From Stercorarius parasiticus (lineage: Eukaryota > Chordata > Aves > Charadriiformes > Stercorariidae): a stretch of DNA of 64,000 nt. The notes beneath the pieces are model-generated. The model was not told the DNA's origin and ran no database searches. It was given only the letters and a program-made list of their open reading frames with translations. Position numbers and translations under genes: made by a program. The stretch covers positions 73,613 through 137,612 of the forward strand of contig VWZL01002210.1 in the NCBI GenBank assembly GCA_013396915.1, given 5' to 3'. Below are positions 12,501 to 25,286 of this stretch, piece by piece (positions within the stretch are counted from its first letter, which is position 1; the number at the start of each line of letters is the position of its first letter).

Positions 12501-15500
12501 AGAGCTTCTGGGTCCAGGGTCCTGTTGAGTTCTAAGCTCTGCAGGAACTTCCAGAGGCAAAGTGTTTCTCACTTCTGTAGGATTAATTATTCTTTCCTTC
12601 TGTGACAGCAGTATGAAAAATCCTGAACTGAATATTGATCCAGTTGAAGAGACAAAAGACTACAATAAAACACCTGTAACATTAATATAAGGAACCATAA
12701 ATAAGACATTGCTATATTTCAGGCTTCATTGATTTGACACTGAATTCACAAAATATCCTACTTTTTAAAATGGAAAAATCAAGTTCAGTTAATTGTTCCC
12801 ACTCTTATCACCTCCCCATCCCCATCTCTGCACTGGCTGGGATTCCTCTTCATGTCTGTGGTGTTGGACTTTAGCTGAAGCTCTGCCAGTCCCACCTCTC
12901 AGCAACTCACCTGTAAGGAAGTCACTCTTCATCTCCTACAGTTTCTTGGACATGGCTTTGGTGCCTGAGCCAGTCATCTGATGCTGTTCAGTGTTCGCTG
13001 CCCAGAGCCAGTCAATAGTTTGACTTTTACATAGGAGTGAAGAAGTTAAAATAAATAGTACTGTCAAAAAACTGTAGCATCTTTTTCTTTCTGTATGGTA
13101 TCTTAGATTTACTGAAAGACAAATTAGGTGATTTTCCTTGTTACATTACCATTAACTAGCTTTTGGCAGTGAGGTTTTAACAATGTATTAATCATATTTC
13201 CAACAGGCTGGAGGGTTCCGTAAGGAAGCATGTCTCATATTTAAGATGCCAGGATCGAGAGGTTTAAGTCCTTGAGGACATTTCAAATGCTTACGCTTTT
13301 AAAACTGGATACATTAAATACAATTCAATTTATTATGTGTGAGCTTTTAGCATAAGCCTTTAAAAAACATCTTTCTTTATGTAAACCGGATACATGGGCT
13401 GTTAACTTTGCTAAAATAAGAAAGTAGATCTGGTATGCTTTACAAAATTTTAGCCAGTGTCTCATTTATTGCATGACATACTTTAGACCCATTAGGACCT
13501 GCTGGCTGTGCAAGGGAGGTGACATTTTATTCACTGATGTGTTTGAAAGAGCTTTGGTTTTTCAACAAACTCTAATGATTCAGATCAATATTTAGCAAGG
13601 TTTGCTTATTTACAGCATCTGAGGGCTAATCTTACATACTATTTTGTTGTTGTTTGCATTCTAAATGTTCATTATTCCCAGATCATAGAGAAGAAAAACT
13701 AACAGTCAATTCTTTTCAATGAAATTCTAGGCTTTCTGAGGTTTATTGCCTTATTGTTGTTTTGATATTTTAGGTGCATTATACATTTATTCCTTCCTCT
13801 GACATGAAGACTGCCATTTTTGTTTGTTGAATTATTTTGCTGTAACTTACTATACTTTATTTTTTAAATGGAAACGGTATGATCCTTGGGATTCATATTG
13901 GAGATGTTTATTTCCTACATCTTTTCCAGTTATCTTTGGCCAGGGATGCCTGTTTAGCTTATTTCAAACTAGAATATGATCCAGAACTGCACATCCTGAA
14001 AGATCCTAATAGATACTCTGTCTCAGACAGGAAGAAGCTTGTATAAATTTTTTGGTACCAATATCTAGATAAACAATACACTGGAAAACAGATCTAGTGG
14101 TCCTAATTACTACCTTAACTGTATAAACTCATAATAACTTTTTAAGATCCTAAAAAATTCAATTGAACTGCCATGACCACTTCAAAATTCATCACTTTAC
14201 CTGCCAGTTAAATACCATGTAGCCCTACATCTGTGGCTGCTCAGAAGTAGGAGGGCTTACAGGCTTGCTTCAAAAAAAAAAAAGAAAAAAAAAATTAAAA
14301 AAAGGGAGCCCAGTCACAGCTATAGCCTGTGCTCAGATGCTCAGATCTGCAGCAAGCGCAACACATTGGAAATGACAATATAACTTCAGCTCTCATGACT
14401 TTCGTATTATGCAACCTCGTTGTTAATCCAAACACCTGAAAATCTTGCCACCCATGAGAGACCCTTGTTGCAGAACATCTCCTTCCAAGGTTGCAACCTG
14501 GAGATTGGCAAATAGTCTTCTAGACTGTAATACTCTTGTACAACAAAGAGTCTTTTTTGTAAACCGGTAATAGTTAATATTTCACTTTAGAATTATGAAC
14601 ATATGCATCATACATATACCTGAGCATGTGCAGAGACCATGAAAATATGTGGAATCTTTTCTAGATTAGGAAAACAGTATTTATTTTTTAAGCATTACAC
14701 TCTACATTTTGATTTAAAACTGGCATCTGTGGGTTTGTGTGAAGGTATTGTGGTTTCTGTCTTAAAGAAAATATGTTGGAGATTCAGCTTCAAGTTACAT
14801 ACGCTTTGATGGCCTTGGTCAAAAATAAATGTAGTGACTGTGACACAAAAGTATATTGTGAAACAGAAGTCCTCAAGGGTGGTGCGAAAAAGATTTCTAT
14901 ACTACTTGAATCAATGTAGTAATCCAAAGATGTCCCATAATTCACTGAAAAGAGGTTTTTTCCTTCCCTGGGCAACAGAAAACAAGTAATGTCAAGCACA
15001 GCAGCTTTCAGTGTATCTCAGGAATATTACTTAACAGTTAAAATTGAACTACTGATAAATACTTTTGGGAAAACCAAAGAAATTTCATTATTCCAGAGAA
15101 GAAAGTGGTGTTAAGAGTTTAATAGTATATCATTTTGGAAACCATATTTTGTATTTTAATTGGGAGTTTAGCAAAATGTAAATTTCTGCTTTTCTAGAAC
15201 AAAGCAAAGTCAAATTATTTTGAATTTCTCTGTGGATTTTTTTTTCAGTTTTGTTTTTTTTATCTGAAACATTTGATTTTGAAAAAAATCACAGTTCTTC
15301 ATTCCAATTTCAATATTTTGCAAATAGTAATGAAACAAATGGAAATGAAAGTGTTTCTGAAAATGAAAATTCAGAAGTCATAACAATATTATCACAAAAA
15401 TGGACTTTCCGCTTTTCATATACCTTATGATGAAAAGTGATGTTTCTATTCACCATTGTACTTTGAATTGACTGATATTGTGAATGATGGAAAAATACCC

Positions 15501-16414
15501 TGAAAGTTCCTTGTCAGCTTTACTGATGGGTCTGATTCTGATGTCAATTATTTTTTTAATCCTCGATACCATAGACCAGAACATAACTATGATTAGTATT
15601 CTATCACTGATAAACAGTGCCAAGTCTGGACTGCAGGGACAAAAGAGGTCTGTCAGTGCATTTTTTACCAGGCATTTTAACACATAAAACATTTGCCTTT
15701 AAGTTTCATCCTAGGTTTTGAATTGTTACAAGTAGGAGATGCATAATAATTCAGCAATGATTTACCAGCTCTGCTTGTTACAGTCCTTTTCATATACACA
15801 CAATTTATACTATTTTACTCTGTTTTGGAAAATAAAGAGAATACTATTAATTTTAAATGAATGACTTAAACTAAATTCCATTAGAATTATTTATTATTCT
15901 GAGATTCTTAGACATCAATATGGCAAGTATCCATATTTTATCTGTTACAGATGAACAAATTATGTTCATGGTTCAGTGTAATCCATTCATTGGTTCATGG
16001 ATCCCAAAGTCCTTCAGGCAGTGTGACAAATCCACATAATTTCCCTGAGTGCTAGGTTGTGCATTTGTGTATATCTGATTGAGTTGAAAGATGTGTTAAA
16101 AAACATATAAAAAACCTCATGTAGCCAGACAGCTCCCTATGGCTACATATCTCAGAAATCTCTGAAGCATTTTGTTATTTAAAGCAAAACTGGCAGTAAT
16201 TTACACTCAATAAATCGGTTCCAGATCCGCCTGTTTCAGATGATATCACAAGGACAAGATTTTATGTGAAATCCCCTTACATTTTGTCAATGTGTATTCC
16301 TTTTAAGAGATTTGCCATCACAAATGCAGATGATATGGAGATAAAGAGACTCCCTTGCTCTCCAGAGCGTGACAGAATGTGATGGATCAACAGCTCATAT
16401 ACAAGCTGTGTTTT
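9501..16414. other. Single-copy AT-rich sequence, no gene seen
   Basis: There is no recognisable transposon or RNA gene. It includes an A-rich tract at 14272-14303. Two similar short stretches, CTCACAGGTGAAAATA near 11824 and CTCACAGGTAAAAATA near 11893, form a small imperfect direct repeat. A frame pair at 15450-15692 (minus) and 15484-15687 (plus) is open on both strands but has no recognisable content. Confidence 0.4.
14272..14303. repeat. A-rich simple repeat
   Basis: A runs are broken by single G and TT interruptions over about 32 bp. No retroposon body is identifiable next to it. Confidence 0.8.
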
Positions 16415-16440
16415 GATCAAATCAAATCAAATCAAATCAT
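16415..16440. repeat. (ATCAA)n short tandem repeat
   Basis: About five tandem copies of the pentanucleotide ATCAA lie directly after GCTGTGTTTTG and end at ATCATCC. Confidence 0.85.
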
Positions 16441-18534
16441 CCTTTTTTCCATTTTTTTGAAAAAGAGGGTTCTGGATTCATGGCAAAATCATGGCATATA
16501 TCATTCATCATACGTTAATAAATCCTGTATTTGGTACGGACCACAAGGTCTCTGTAGAGAGGTACAATAATTTATGATTTGTGACCAAAGAAAAGTAAAA
16601 ATTAAGTCTTCTAGTAGTCAGACCTTGACTATGAAGAACTAGTCCTATGTATGGTCTCAAGTCCTTTGCTGTTAAACAGCTTTACCAAATAATAGTTTGT
16701 TACAAAATTGGTTAATTTGGCCCAGCATTTTTTTAAAGGCAGATGCGAACAAAGACAGCTTGTCTGTCTGCAAGTTGCAAATTCATAGAAAAAAGTGGCT
16801 CAAAAGAACAATAACAGAAATTAAAAATGAATATGAAAGTGTGAAATTAAGAACATGAAAATTTAGACGGAAAGAAGAGAAATCATTTTCTCATGGTGGT
16901 ATCAATTAGACTTGAAACTTTAAAATAAAAAAAAATTGAAACATTGAAACAAAAAAGGAAATAATTTATAAGGTACAAACCAGCACTTGCAAAAGGATAG
17001 TTTAAATAATGTAATAGCTCTTTTATATTTTGAACTTCACTAGCTTTGCGATTATGAATGGATGCAATTTTAGGAGAAAGGAGGGAAAATGTGCTTTGTT
17101 GGGTTGACAGTGGTACTTATGTTTGTGCATATGTATGTCTGAGAAAAATGCTGCTGTGAAGCTGCCTGTACCTCTATACATTTTATTATTTGAAGGAAAA
17201 ATTATAGAGTGAAAATACATTAAAGAGGTCCACAGGCACCAGTTGCTTGACTTCGGATCAAGTTGCAGCTGCAGGATGAGGTCAACAACATCTTGTACAT
17301 CTGGTACAAGCATACTCTGTGACCTGAAATCAATGAAATATTGGAAATAACAAAATTGTCTTCTGTCCCCATCCCTTTGTATAAAGTAAAGCATCAGGTG
17401 TCTTTAAAATTTCTGTTGGCTTTGTGTCACTTGAGGAAATTATCATTTTCATGGTACAAAGTAAGTTTAGCTGACTGCAATATCTCTACCTTAGACCTTT
17501 ATTATACGCTTTTTTTTCCCAATTGTTCAAAAGCTTGAGAATATGCAAGATACAACTATATTTATGGATCTTAATATTTATGGACTCTGTTTCCTTAATC
17601 TAAGTGAATATAAATGAACTTTGCACCATTTTCCTTGTTACTGGCAATGGTATGTTTGTAGAAGATTTTTCTCTTTTCTCTCACAACAGGTTGATAAGAC
17701 TTATTGCTAGACTGTAATATTTTTGCCCCTTTTTGCACTCGAAAAGCATTAATTTGTAGGTATTTGTCTTTTTGTTCATATCACAGCTTTGTAGGTAGAT
17801 CTTTATTTGTTGAAGTGCTGCTTTATGGCGCTACTCAGAAGTACATCAATTCTGTTAGACAGATCGGTGTGTAAGACCTCTTCATCTAAACCAAAATTGA
17901 TCCTACTGCTTCTTTATATGTATACATAGGCTATCTGTAGCTGTCTGAAGATATCAGGTGGAGTTACAGTCCAAATGTAAAACATTCTCCATTCTGTATT
18001 TGTGTTCACGTAGAATATAAGAATAGTGCCTATTTACATATTGCCATTTTAGTTTTCACTTCAAGATGTTTTCCAAAAACCATAAATTAGCTTTTTCCTG
18101 GTCAAGAAGGCATTTAAATGCAGATGTTTATTGCTTTTCTTTCTTTAAATAAATATACAGACAAATAAAATGCAAAAGCAAGTTCTAAATCAAAAGAACA
18201 TTAAAATAGTAGTGAAGCATTTGTTCCCTGAAAGAAAATGGTAATGGGTTTGTGTCCTTGTTGTTATTAAGTACTGAACATTTTATATAGACTTACAAGG
18301 AAATAAAACCAAATACTGGAACTTTTGAATAGTGAAAAAGAAACAGCTCAAAAATAGCATGCAAATAGGGTCAGTTGCTGAACCTTCTAGTGCATGATGT
18401 CAGATTATTCTGTTGTACAACTTGTTCATATGAATTCTTTTGGACACTCAGAAGAACTACTGTTTTTTTCATTTTACATATTGAAATTATTGTTTCCATA
18501 TAGAAAAACTGAAGGCTCTCTTTAGACAATATAT
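16441..18534. other. Single-copy AT-rich sequence apart from the possible exon at 17219-17323
   Basis: No repeat family is recognised and no other coding signal is visible. Confidence 0.4.
17219..17323 (-). other. Possible isolated exon (weak)
   Basis: On the minus strand a plausible splice acceptor (TTTCATTGATTTCAG, AG at 17324-17325) is followed by 105 bp open in one frame. That frame encodes a run with alternating acidic and aliphatic residues (LVPDVQDVVDLILQLQLD), which looks more protein-like than neighbouring random frames. The best donor ending the segment is AAT|GTATTT (GT at 17217-17218), a weak match to the consensus. The frame is open over the larger interval 17023-17394, so openness alone is weak evidence. 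I cannot assign a family. It could be a true exon of a gene whose other exons lie elsewhere, a dead exon, or chance. Confidence 0.2.
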
Positions 18535-18756
18535 CGGGATGGCAAGGTTTTGATAGGGGCGAGCGGCAGGGGTGGCTTCTGTGAGAAGATGCTAGAAGTT
18601 TCCCCTATATCCAACAGATCCAATGCCAGCTGACTCCAAGACTGCTGGCCAAGGCCGAGTCCATCAGCAACAGTGGTAACACTTCTGTGGTAACATTTTT
18701 AAGAAGGGGAAAAAAACTGCCGTGTAACAGCTGGAAGAGAGGAGTGAGAATATATC
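18535..18756 (+). mobile_element. LTR family B, 5' fragment
   Basis: This is a collinear match to the first part of the complete LTR at 42304-43421. Shared blocks include GGCAAGGTTTTG, CTTCTGTGAGAAGA, GCCAAGGCCGAG/GCCAAGGCCAAG, CAGCAACAGTGG, AAGAAGGGGAAAAAAACTGC and GAGAGGAGTGAGAATAT. Only about the first 220 bp survive; the rest is missing and flanking single-copy DNA follows. The TATTTAAG block of the other copies is degraded to TTTTTAAG. No coding sequence is present. Confidence 0.85.
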
Positions 18757-21700
18757 AGTTGCAGTTTGTAAAACCCGTTGTGTGAGGGTATTATGTTAGT
18801 GTTGTCTTTTCACTGTTATTTGCATAATTATAATTAAAATTACAAGTTTGGTTTGATTTAAGGAAAAAACATAATTTTAAACATCTATTCAAGTAAGAAC
18901 CAAACTTTTAAGTTTTTTTTTTTTTTTTAAATTTTGTAATTATGAAAGGTAGACAAAATGGCATACAAAAAATATTTAAAAAGCATTTTATAGAACCAAC
19001 AGATATACATGCATATGTTCATATGTATTATTTTTTGATATAATTTTCCGTAATTCTGCCAATTTATCTGAATGTGCATAGTGACACATCATGGAGAGAT
19101 GAATTAGTGATTGCTAATTGACTTTGAAACACTTAGCATATTTACGGTGCTGCAGAAATATTAAAAACTACCTAACAACATTAATAAGAGTTGTAAATGA
19201 TACCATGTTAACTGTGGTAATTTTCAGAACTCTATGTCAAAGCAGCACATTTTTTGTATTTTTTTATTTAATAGAGAACTGACTGAAACTTCTGTTACCG
19301 CAAAGTCTACTGGAGTTTTTGTTGGGTTACTATGTACTAACCTGAGATGGCCAAAAGATGATAGGGTAATTCATAGTAGAGAATGGTCATAAGGGATTAA
19401 TAGTGAAATTCTACAAATACATATTTTTCAAATGCAATGTAAATTCAATTTAATGAAAAATTTTTAGATCAAATTCATTGCCTTTAAAAGTGAGTACATT
19501 CTATGGAAATTTTTGTGGGTTTCCTGTTATGTTTTTTTTTTAGTTTTTTTTTTAATTAACTGAAACCTGAAATGTAAATGTCCATTTTCAAGGATTTAAG
19601 CACTCAAATATTAGTACTTTTTGTTTAATTCTTGTAATAAAAAATGTCTAATGGAAAATTCTCTTATTTCCTATCTGCTAGCCAAATCTAAAATGACAGC
19701 ATACATAAAGTTGGAAGACAAACTGTTGCAGTGCTTAGTAGTTTTTTCCTTGATTTTCTATTTTCTGATTCATTCTACCTTTGATGATGATTAAATGAAC
19801 TTAAATCTGTCTGAATTTTTACAAAACAAAGGCTGAGTAAAGTACCATGCCTCTTTCAGGAACTGATTTGAGCACCTGTGATCTTCTGTGTGATTTGTAG
19901 GTGACTCTTCCCAAGGCAATACAAATTGTATTTCCATCTTCTCGTAATCTTGTTGCAGATAAAGAGCACAATTCTTCTAATTTTTTTCTCTACCTCACAC
20001 TCTCCAACTCCTTAGAGCATATTTTTCAAAAATATTTCTTCCTCTTCTAAGATCATTCATCCTAAACATTTTTCCTGGAAGTGATACCTTCAATGGCAGA
20101 CACTGAAAGGCAAATTTCTCATTGACTTCTGTGCTGAAAGATCAGTCTCTATATTTTCTCCATGTTCTCTCTTCCCATATTTTTTTTAAATAAGCTGTTA
20201 AAGCCTCTCAGCATTATTATTCTGACCTCTACTTCTTTGCACCCAGATGCAACAGAACTGAAAATGCTATCGAGTTATTGTCATGAATAAGTTCATTGCA
20301 ATGACTAATAACATCAGTGAAAAAGAAGAAATGTAAGACATACTTCGATTACGTACGTAGTCAAAACAGTAAAATATGGAGAAAGTTGGAGAGAGTAAGT
20401 GTTAAATTATCATGGTGTTGATAAACATCACCAGACTTGCCCTGGAGATGTTGGAAAATATGTTGAAAAAGATGTCTTGCAATTTCTTATTTACCAAATT
20501 TGTTTATAAAATGTGCACAAATTAAAATATTTCAAAGAACTGTCTTTTTATTGCTCTTCATTTTTCTATGAAGAATGGAAAGGAATTATAGTTAACAATT
20601 TAAAAACACTGTTCCTGCAGAATGAAAGCTTGCAACTATATGTAATAAGAGAGATGCTTGTATATTATGTTTCCTTTTTGGCAATCTTTTCATACATAGA
20701 ATATATGTAGGCAAAATATTTACAGCCTCTCAGCCCACTGCTAACTAACTCCTTTTCACAATTATCCACATCCCTTATGCTATATGGATAAACCAGATAA
20801 ACAACCACAAACATTAAAGAATTTATGCACATATTGCAACTCCTCCTATTTTACTGAGTAAATGGCATACGTGGAATCTTAAAATTCTATTTAAAATTGA
20901 CAATTAATAATGCAAAACAAAATTCTACACTGGACGAGAACTAGAGGTTTCCATTTTTAGAAAAGAGCTTTATTGTGTGACATGGAAAACCTAGGGATTG
21001 TGATTAATGCGAGAGTAGAGTTATGCAGAATCTATCGTTCAAGCAAGGTGCACCACTGCTGGTATGGGTTAAGTGTTTATTACATGTCTACCAGGGTCTT
21101 TATCAAAGATGAAAAAAATGGTATTGTTCCCACAGGTCATTCCTGCATTGGCTGAGAACTGAACCAGAATTCCACATGAGAAATAAAGAGTCTGGAGGAA
21201 CATGGACTGGGTTTGGAACTTTTGAACTCCCAAACATTTTTGAACGGGCACATCTTGTAGTCATTAAGCTGTAATGGAGGAAAAAAATATTATATAGTTT
21301 TGTACTGCATGGTTGTGTAGTTCTATAGTTATGTATATCCACACATGTACAATAGCAAGTAATAGAGATAATCTTGTAAGATGGCAATAAATCAAAGGTT
21401 TCTTAATATGTCAAATTTTAAGACATCTTACTTTCCATATATTTCTTTGTATTTAATGATTTAGGCAGGGAGGTCCTATTGCTTTCACTCTAAATCTGAA
21501 AAATGTGCAAACACTCAGGTGATAATTCCTGTGAAAATTGTATGCCTTATCAGTGTTGCCTGCAGAGAACATGAAAAATCCTTCTTTTCTGTATACATAG
21601 AATATAAAACAAATCAACCCACCTCCCCTCTTTTGTTGTGTTCCTTCCTTTCATTATCTCGCCTTTGACATACTGAAGTAACTTTCTGTATTATTTTATT

Positions 21701-22334
21701 ACTTCAGTGCAAAGTCTTACTCTTGTTTCCACCTTATGGAAACACTCACCAAACTAGAGCTGTTCAGCCTCATAGTTTAAGGGTTATTAAGGTTATACGG
21801 CTCATCTCCTTCCCCTTCCAGATCACCTTCACAACTTCACAGAAAATCCCTGCACAACAGGCCTTTGAAGGAATATTAGAGGCAGAATCCACTTGCTAAT
21901 GCTTCCCCTCAAGCAGTTGCTGACACTATTGAAGTCTCTGAGTTCCAGTAACATTTGCGATGCGGGTTAGAATGAGGATTATTTTGACCTAAAGATCACC
22001 AAGAATCTTTTTTTGTTAAGCTTGGGTACACATGAAGCTGACCCCATCTGATACTGCCTTTTTTATTGCTTTTATTATAATATAAATATCAATCTATTGT
22101 GCTCTGCTAATAAAGGTCTTTTATATGAAGAATCTTGTTACTCCCTAACTATCATTATATTTCCAAGAAACTAAGCAGAGAATTTACTGGTCACCACATG
22201 ATTTTGTCACAGAGAAATAAAAAAAAGCCCCAAACTCTGTGTGAGGAACCTCTGAAAGGACATGTTCACATTAGGATTTTAGTTAAGATCACATAAGTGT
22301 TTTTGAGGTGAATCTCCCAATCAGCTCCTTTACT
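18757..22334. other. Single-copy AT-rich sequence, no gene seen
   Basis: There are poly-T tracts at 18913-18928 and 19530-19553 and otherwise unremarkable AT-rich sequence. Short frames at 20513-20710, 20973-21155 and 21103-21387 carry no recognisable motif. Confidence 0.45.
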
Positions 22335-22370
22335 GCACTTGGTGTCACGGAGGCACTTGGCATCACGGAG
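22335..22370 (+). repeat. 18-bp tandem duplication
   Basis: Two adjacent 18-bp units, GCACTTGGTGTCACGGAG at 22335-22352 and GCACTTGGCATCACGGAG at 22353-22370, differ at two positions. This is a simple local duplication in otherwise single-copy DNA. Confidence 0.9.
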
Positions 22371-23549
22371 CAGTCACTCCTCAAATAAGTGAAACTCCTT
22401 TCGGACAAAACTAACCTGGCCATGTGCTCCCAGGCATTCCAGCTGCTTAAAAGCCTCCAGTTCATGGGACCAAACTAGTTTTAGCGTAGCAATCTCTGAA
22501 ACATATATAGCATCAACATCAGGTCCTCAGCACCGACTATTTAGCTCTACCAACCTACTCCTACTATGCAGCGCTACTTGCTAATTGTAAAGGCAGTGAA
22601 CTGTCCTCCAGCAGTGGCTATTGTGCCACCAGAAAAATACACAAGTCTGATGAAACTGCCAGCAGTGTTGCTGTGGAAGAGGAGGAAGCAAATTGGTTGT
22701 AACTGTAGTCTTAGCCTGGTTATCTGTATTGCCTGGACTTTGGGTGTATTTTTCTTGGTCTTTACTACGAGAATTTAGGGCTCGTGATCACTGGTTAAAG
22801 AACAGCAGTTCCATAAACATTTCAATGCTGCTATTAGTAAAAGAGGAATTCATTTCTCACTGGAATAATGTAGATTAGATCTAGATAATTCACTTGTAAA
22901 TCCAGCCCTTGAAATATTGTGTAAAGCATTTCAGGAGCACAGAAGAACAAGGAAATGAATATTTGCAGGTTCCGGAGAGGCTGTTACTAAATATAGTACG
23001 TAAAATACATGTATTTGCTGCAGCCCTCTAGTTATATATACTATGAGATGGCTCTGTCACATAAATTAGAAAATCAAAACATCTATTGGGTTGTTAAGGT
23101 AATGCTCTTCTCAGGGTTTGATTCTCTCTGCAAAGCGCTGTCTAGGTATTTATATAGTCCAGTTTTAAATGGTTTAAGAAAATGTCTTCCAGATTTCACA
23201 CCAGGACACTGTTTTGTAATTGAATGTGTATCATTCTGAGACTGCTTTACAAGTGATTGGCACTCTTCAGAATGTATTTATAACATAGCTCTGGTAAAAC
23301 AAACAAGCATACTCAAATTAGATCCTGAGGAAGCTAATTTTCTTTCCCAGCCACTGCAGTACATCTGTCATTCTCCTCACTATTGCTATCGTGTTGTCAT
23401 GCTCAGGCATATATCCCATAAAAGCTTATCGTCAGCTCTAACCTGTGTTTTATTCTTTGCTTCCTCTTAAATGCCTCCATGTAGAACCCTTCTGTTCAGT
23501 GTGTATGTGCTTTGACTCCAGACTCAACTGCATGAGATGTTGACAGATA
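22371..23549. other. Single-copy sequence with one small hydrophobic frame
   Basis: The only thing I note is a 70-codon plus frame at 22566-22778. Its translation has a basic middle (WKRRKQ) followed by a hydrophobic run of about 18 residues near the C-terminus, the pattern of a single membrane segment. No family is recognised, no upstream signal is clear, and a chance frame is likely. Confidence 0.3.
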
Positions 23550-23848
23550 TTGACTCTTTGCATTGGTGTCCAGCACTAGGACAAGGGGCAATGGACACCA
23601 TTGGGAACACAGGAAATTCCATTTCAACATGAGGAAAAACTTCTTTACTTTAAGGGTGACAGGTTGTGGAACTGGAACAGGTTGTGGAGAGGCTGTGGAT
23701 TCTCCATCTCTGGAGATATTCAAAACCCGCCTGCATGCATTCCTGTCCTGCCTGCTCTAAGTGACCCTGCTTTGGCAGGGGGGTTGGACTACATGATTTC
23801 TGAAGGTTCCTTCCAACCCCCACCATTCTGTGATTCTGTGAGTCTGTA
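23550..23848 (+). mobile_element. CR1 LINE 3' fragment
   Basis: This is the last roughly 300 bp of a CR1. The C-terminus of the ORF2 protein is recognisable in pieces (AGGACAAGGGGCAATGG, then a WN-RL motif, then PSLEIFKTRLHAFL in frame at 23563-23760). It is followed by the 3' UTR with GGCAGGGGGGTTGGACTA and TTCCTTCCAACCCC, and ends in CATTCTGTGATTCTGTGAG. The HWNRLPRE block is altered by expansion or substitution (GTGTGGAACTGGAACAGGTTGTGGAGAGG). It belongs to a different subfamily from the copy at 24309, judged by the tail octamers (ATTCTGTG here, ATTCTATG there). Confidence 0.93.
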
Positions 23849-24308
23849 TTACAATTGCTGGAGATATGGAAGGAAACATGATTTTGCTTTAAAAAAGGCT
23901 TTTTTTCTGTCCACCTTGTAATGAAAATGCAGCCATCATTTGGGTTGCTGAGATGAGCCAAGCAACCATTAGAAGATGTTGTCTTGCCACTCAGGAGGGT
24001 ATAGCAGGATTTTGCTCACCTTGGCAAGTTCTGCAAGCAGCATGGTTTAGGGAGAAGTATTTGAAATCTTCATTCACTAAAATATCTTGAGGAAGTTGGT
24101 AGAGGTGGGTGTCAAATAAATGCCCCTCTAGCATGAGTGACCACATGCAGTCGTTATGACAATGCAATCTCACCCGTTTGTGCAGGTTTCATGCTTCAAG
24201 CATTCCGGTTTGCAGAGGGGAAGTCATGACATGTTTTTATCGTAAGCATGAATGAATTCTTCTTAAAGATCCAGAAGTAGAAAATACTGCTGAGATATTC
24301 TGCACCAC
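23849..24308. other. Single-copy spacer between two plus-strand CR1s
   Basis: No repeat signature or coding signal is visible. Confidence 0.5.
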
Positions 24309-24862
24309 AGAAGCGTGGCCAGCAGGTCGAGGGAGGTGAGACCCCACCTGGAGTACTGCATCCAATTCTGGAGCACCTGCTACAAGAGAGATATGGACGT
24401 GCTGGAATGTGTCCGGAGAAGGGCCACGAGGATGATCAGAGGGCTGGAGCACCTCTCCTATGAGGACAGACTGAGAGAGTTAGGGTTGTTCGGTCTGGAG
24501 AAAAGAAGGCTCCAAGGAGACCTTAGAGTGGCCTCCCAGGATCTTAAGGGGGCCTACAAGAAAGCTGGTGAGGGACTTTTTAGGATGTCAGGTAATGGTA
24601 GGACTAGAGGGAATGGATTAAAACTAGAGATGGGACGATTCAGACTGGACGTTAGGAAGAAGTTCTTCACTATGAGGGTGGCGAGACACTGGAACAGGTT
24701 GCCCAGAGAGGCGGTGGAAGCCCCATCCCTGGAAGTTTTTAAGGCCAGGCTGGACGGGGCTCTGAGCAACCTGATCTAGTGGCAGATGTCCCTGCCCATG
24801 GCAGGGGGGTTGGAACTAGATGATCTTTAAGGTCCCTTCCAACCCTAACAATTCTATGATTC
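24309..24862 (+). mobile_element. CR1 LINE, 5'-truncated, with open C-terminal ORF2 remnant
   Basis: The element starts inside ORF2 (GTGGCCAGCAGGTCGAGGG) and ends in the canonical 3' UTR and tail (GGCAGGGGGGTTGGAACTAG, CCTTCCAACCCTAACAATTC, TATGATTCC). A 154-codon frame at 24315-24779 is uninterrupted and encodes the C-terminal domain of the CR1 reverse-transcriptase protein, with the blocks [62 protein letters not shown] and ARLDGALSNLI. The catalytic RT core is missing because of 5' truncation, so the frame is not an active enzyme. Compared with the copy at 56.5 kb it lacks 27 bp (nine codons) after SREV, an in-frame deletion. The intact frame suggests a fairly recent insertion. Confidence 0.95.
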
Positions 24863-25286
24863 CTCAGCATTTTCCTACACCCTGCTAAAATAGCTTCTGC
24901 ACCACAAATAGGAAGAGTACATCCGTTGTGCCAGTCCTGCAGCTTGATACAGGCTGGATTCAAAAAAAAGGTGGACTGGCTAAAAATATTGCTGTAGAAA
25001 GCCTTAGAAAAGACATATATTTTGTGAAAGCGACTCACAAAGTGGCTGGATTCGTTCAAATAACAAAATTCCAAAACAGTTTCCCAGGCTGTACTGCTGC
25101 ATCTGTACCTTGCACCACAGAAACAACTGGAAGGGAGTATGTGACCCCTGCCTAAATGTAAATGCCGACTAATCAAAGCCTGTTGTTGCTAGACAGAGGA
25201 GTGCTGGGAGCCTCTGCTCTCCACCTCGCCCCCAGAAATCCTGGAGCTCGAACTAGGCATGTTTCAATTGTGCTTGATTCTGCATC
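24863..25286. other. Single-copy spacer between CR1 and LTR
   Basis: No recognisable repeat. G+C rises toward the LTR at 25287. Confidence 0.45.
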
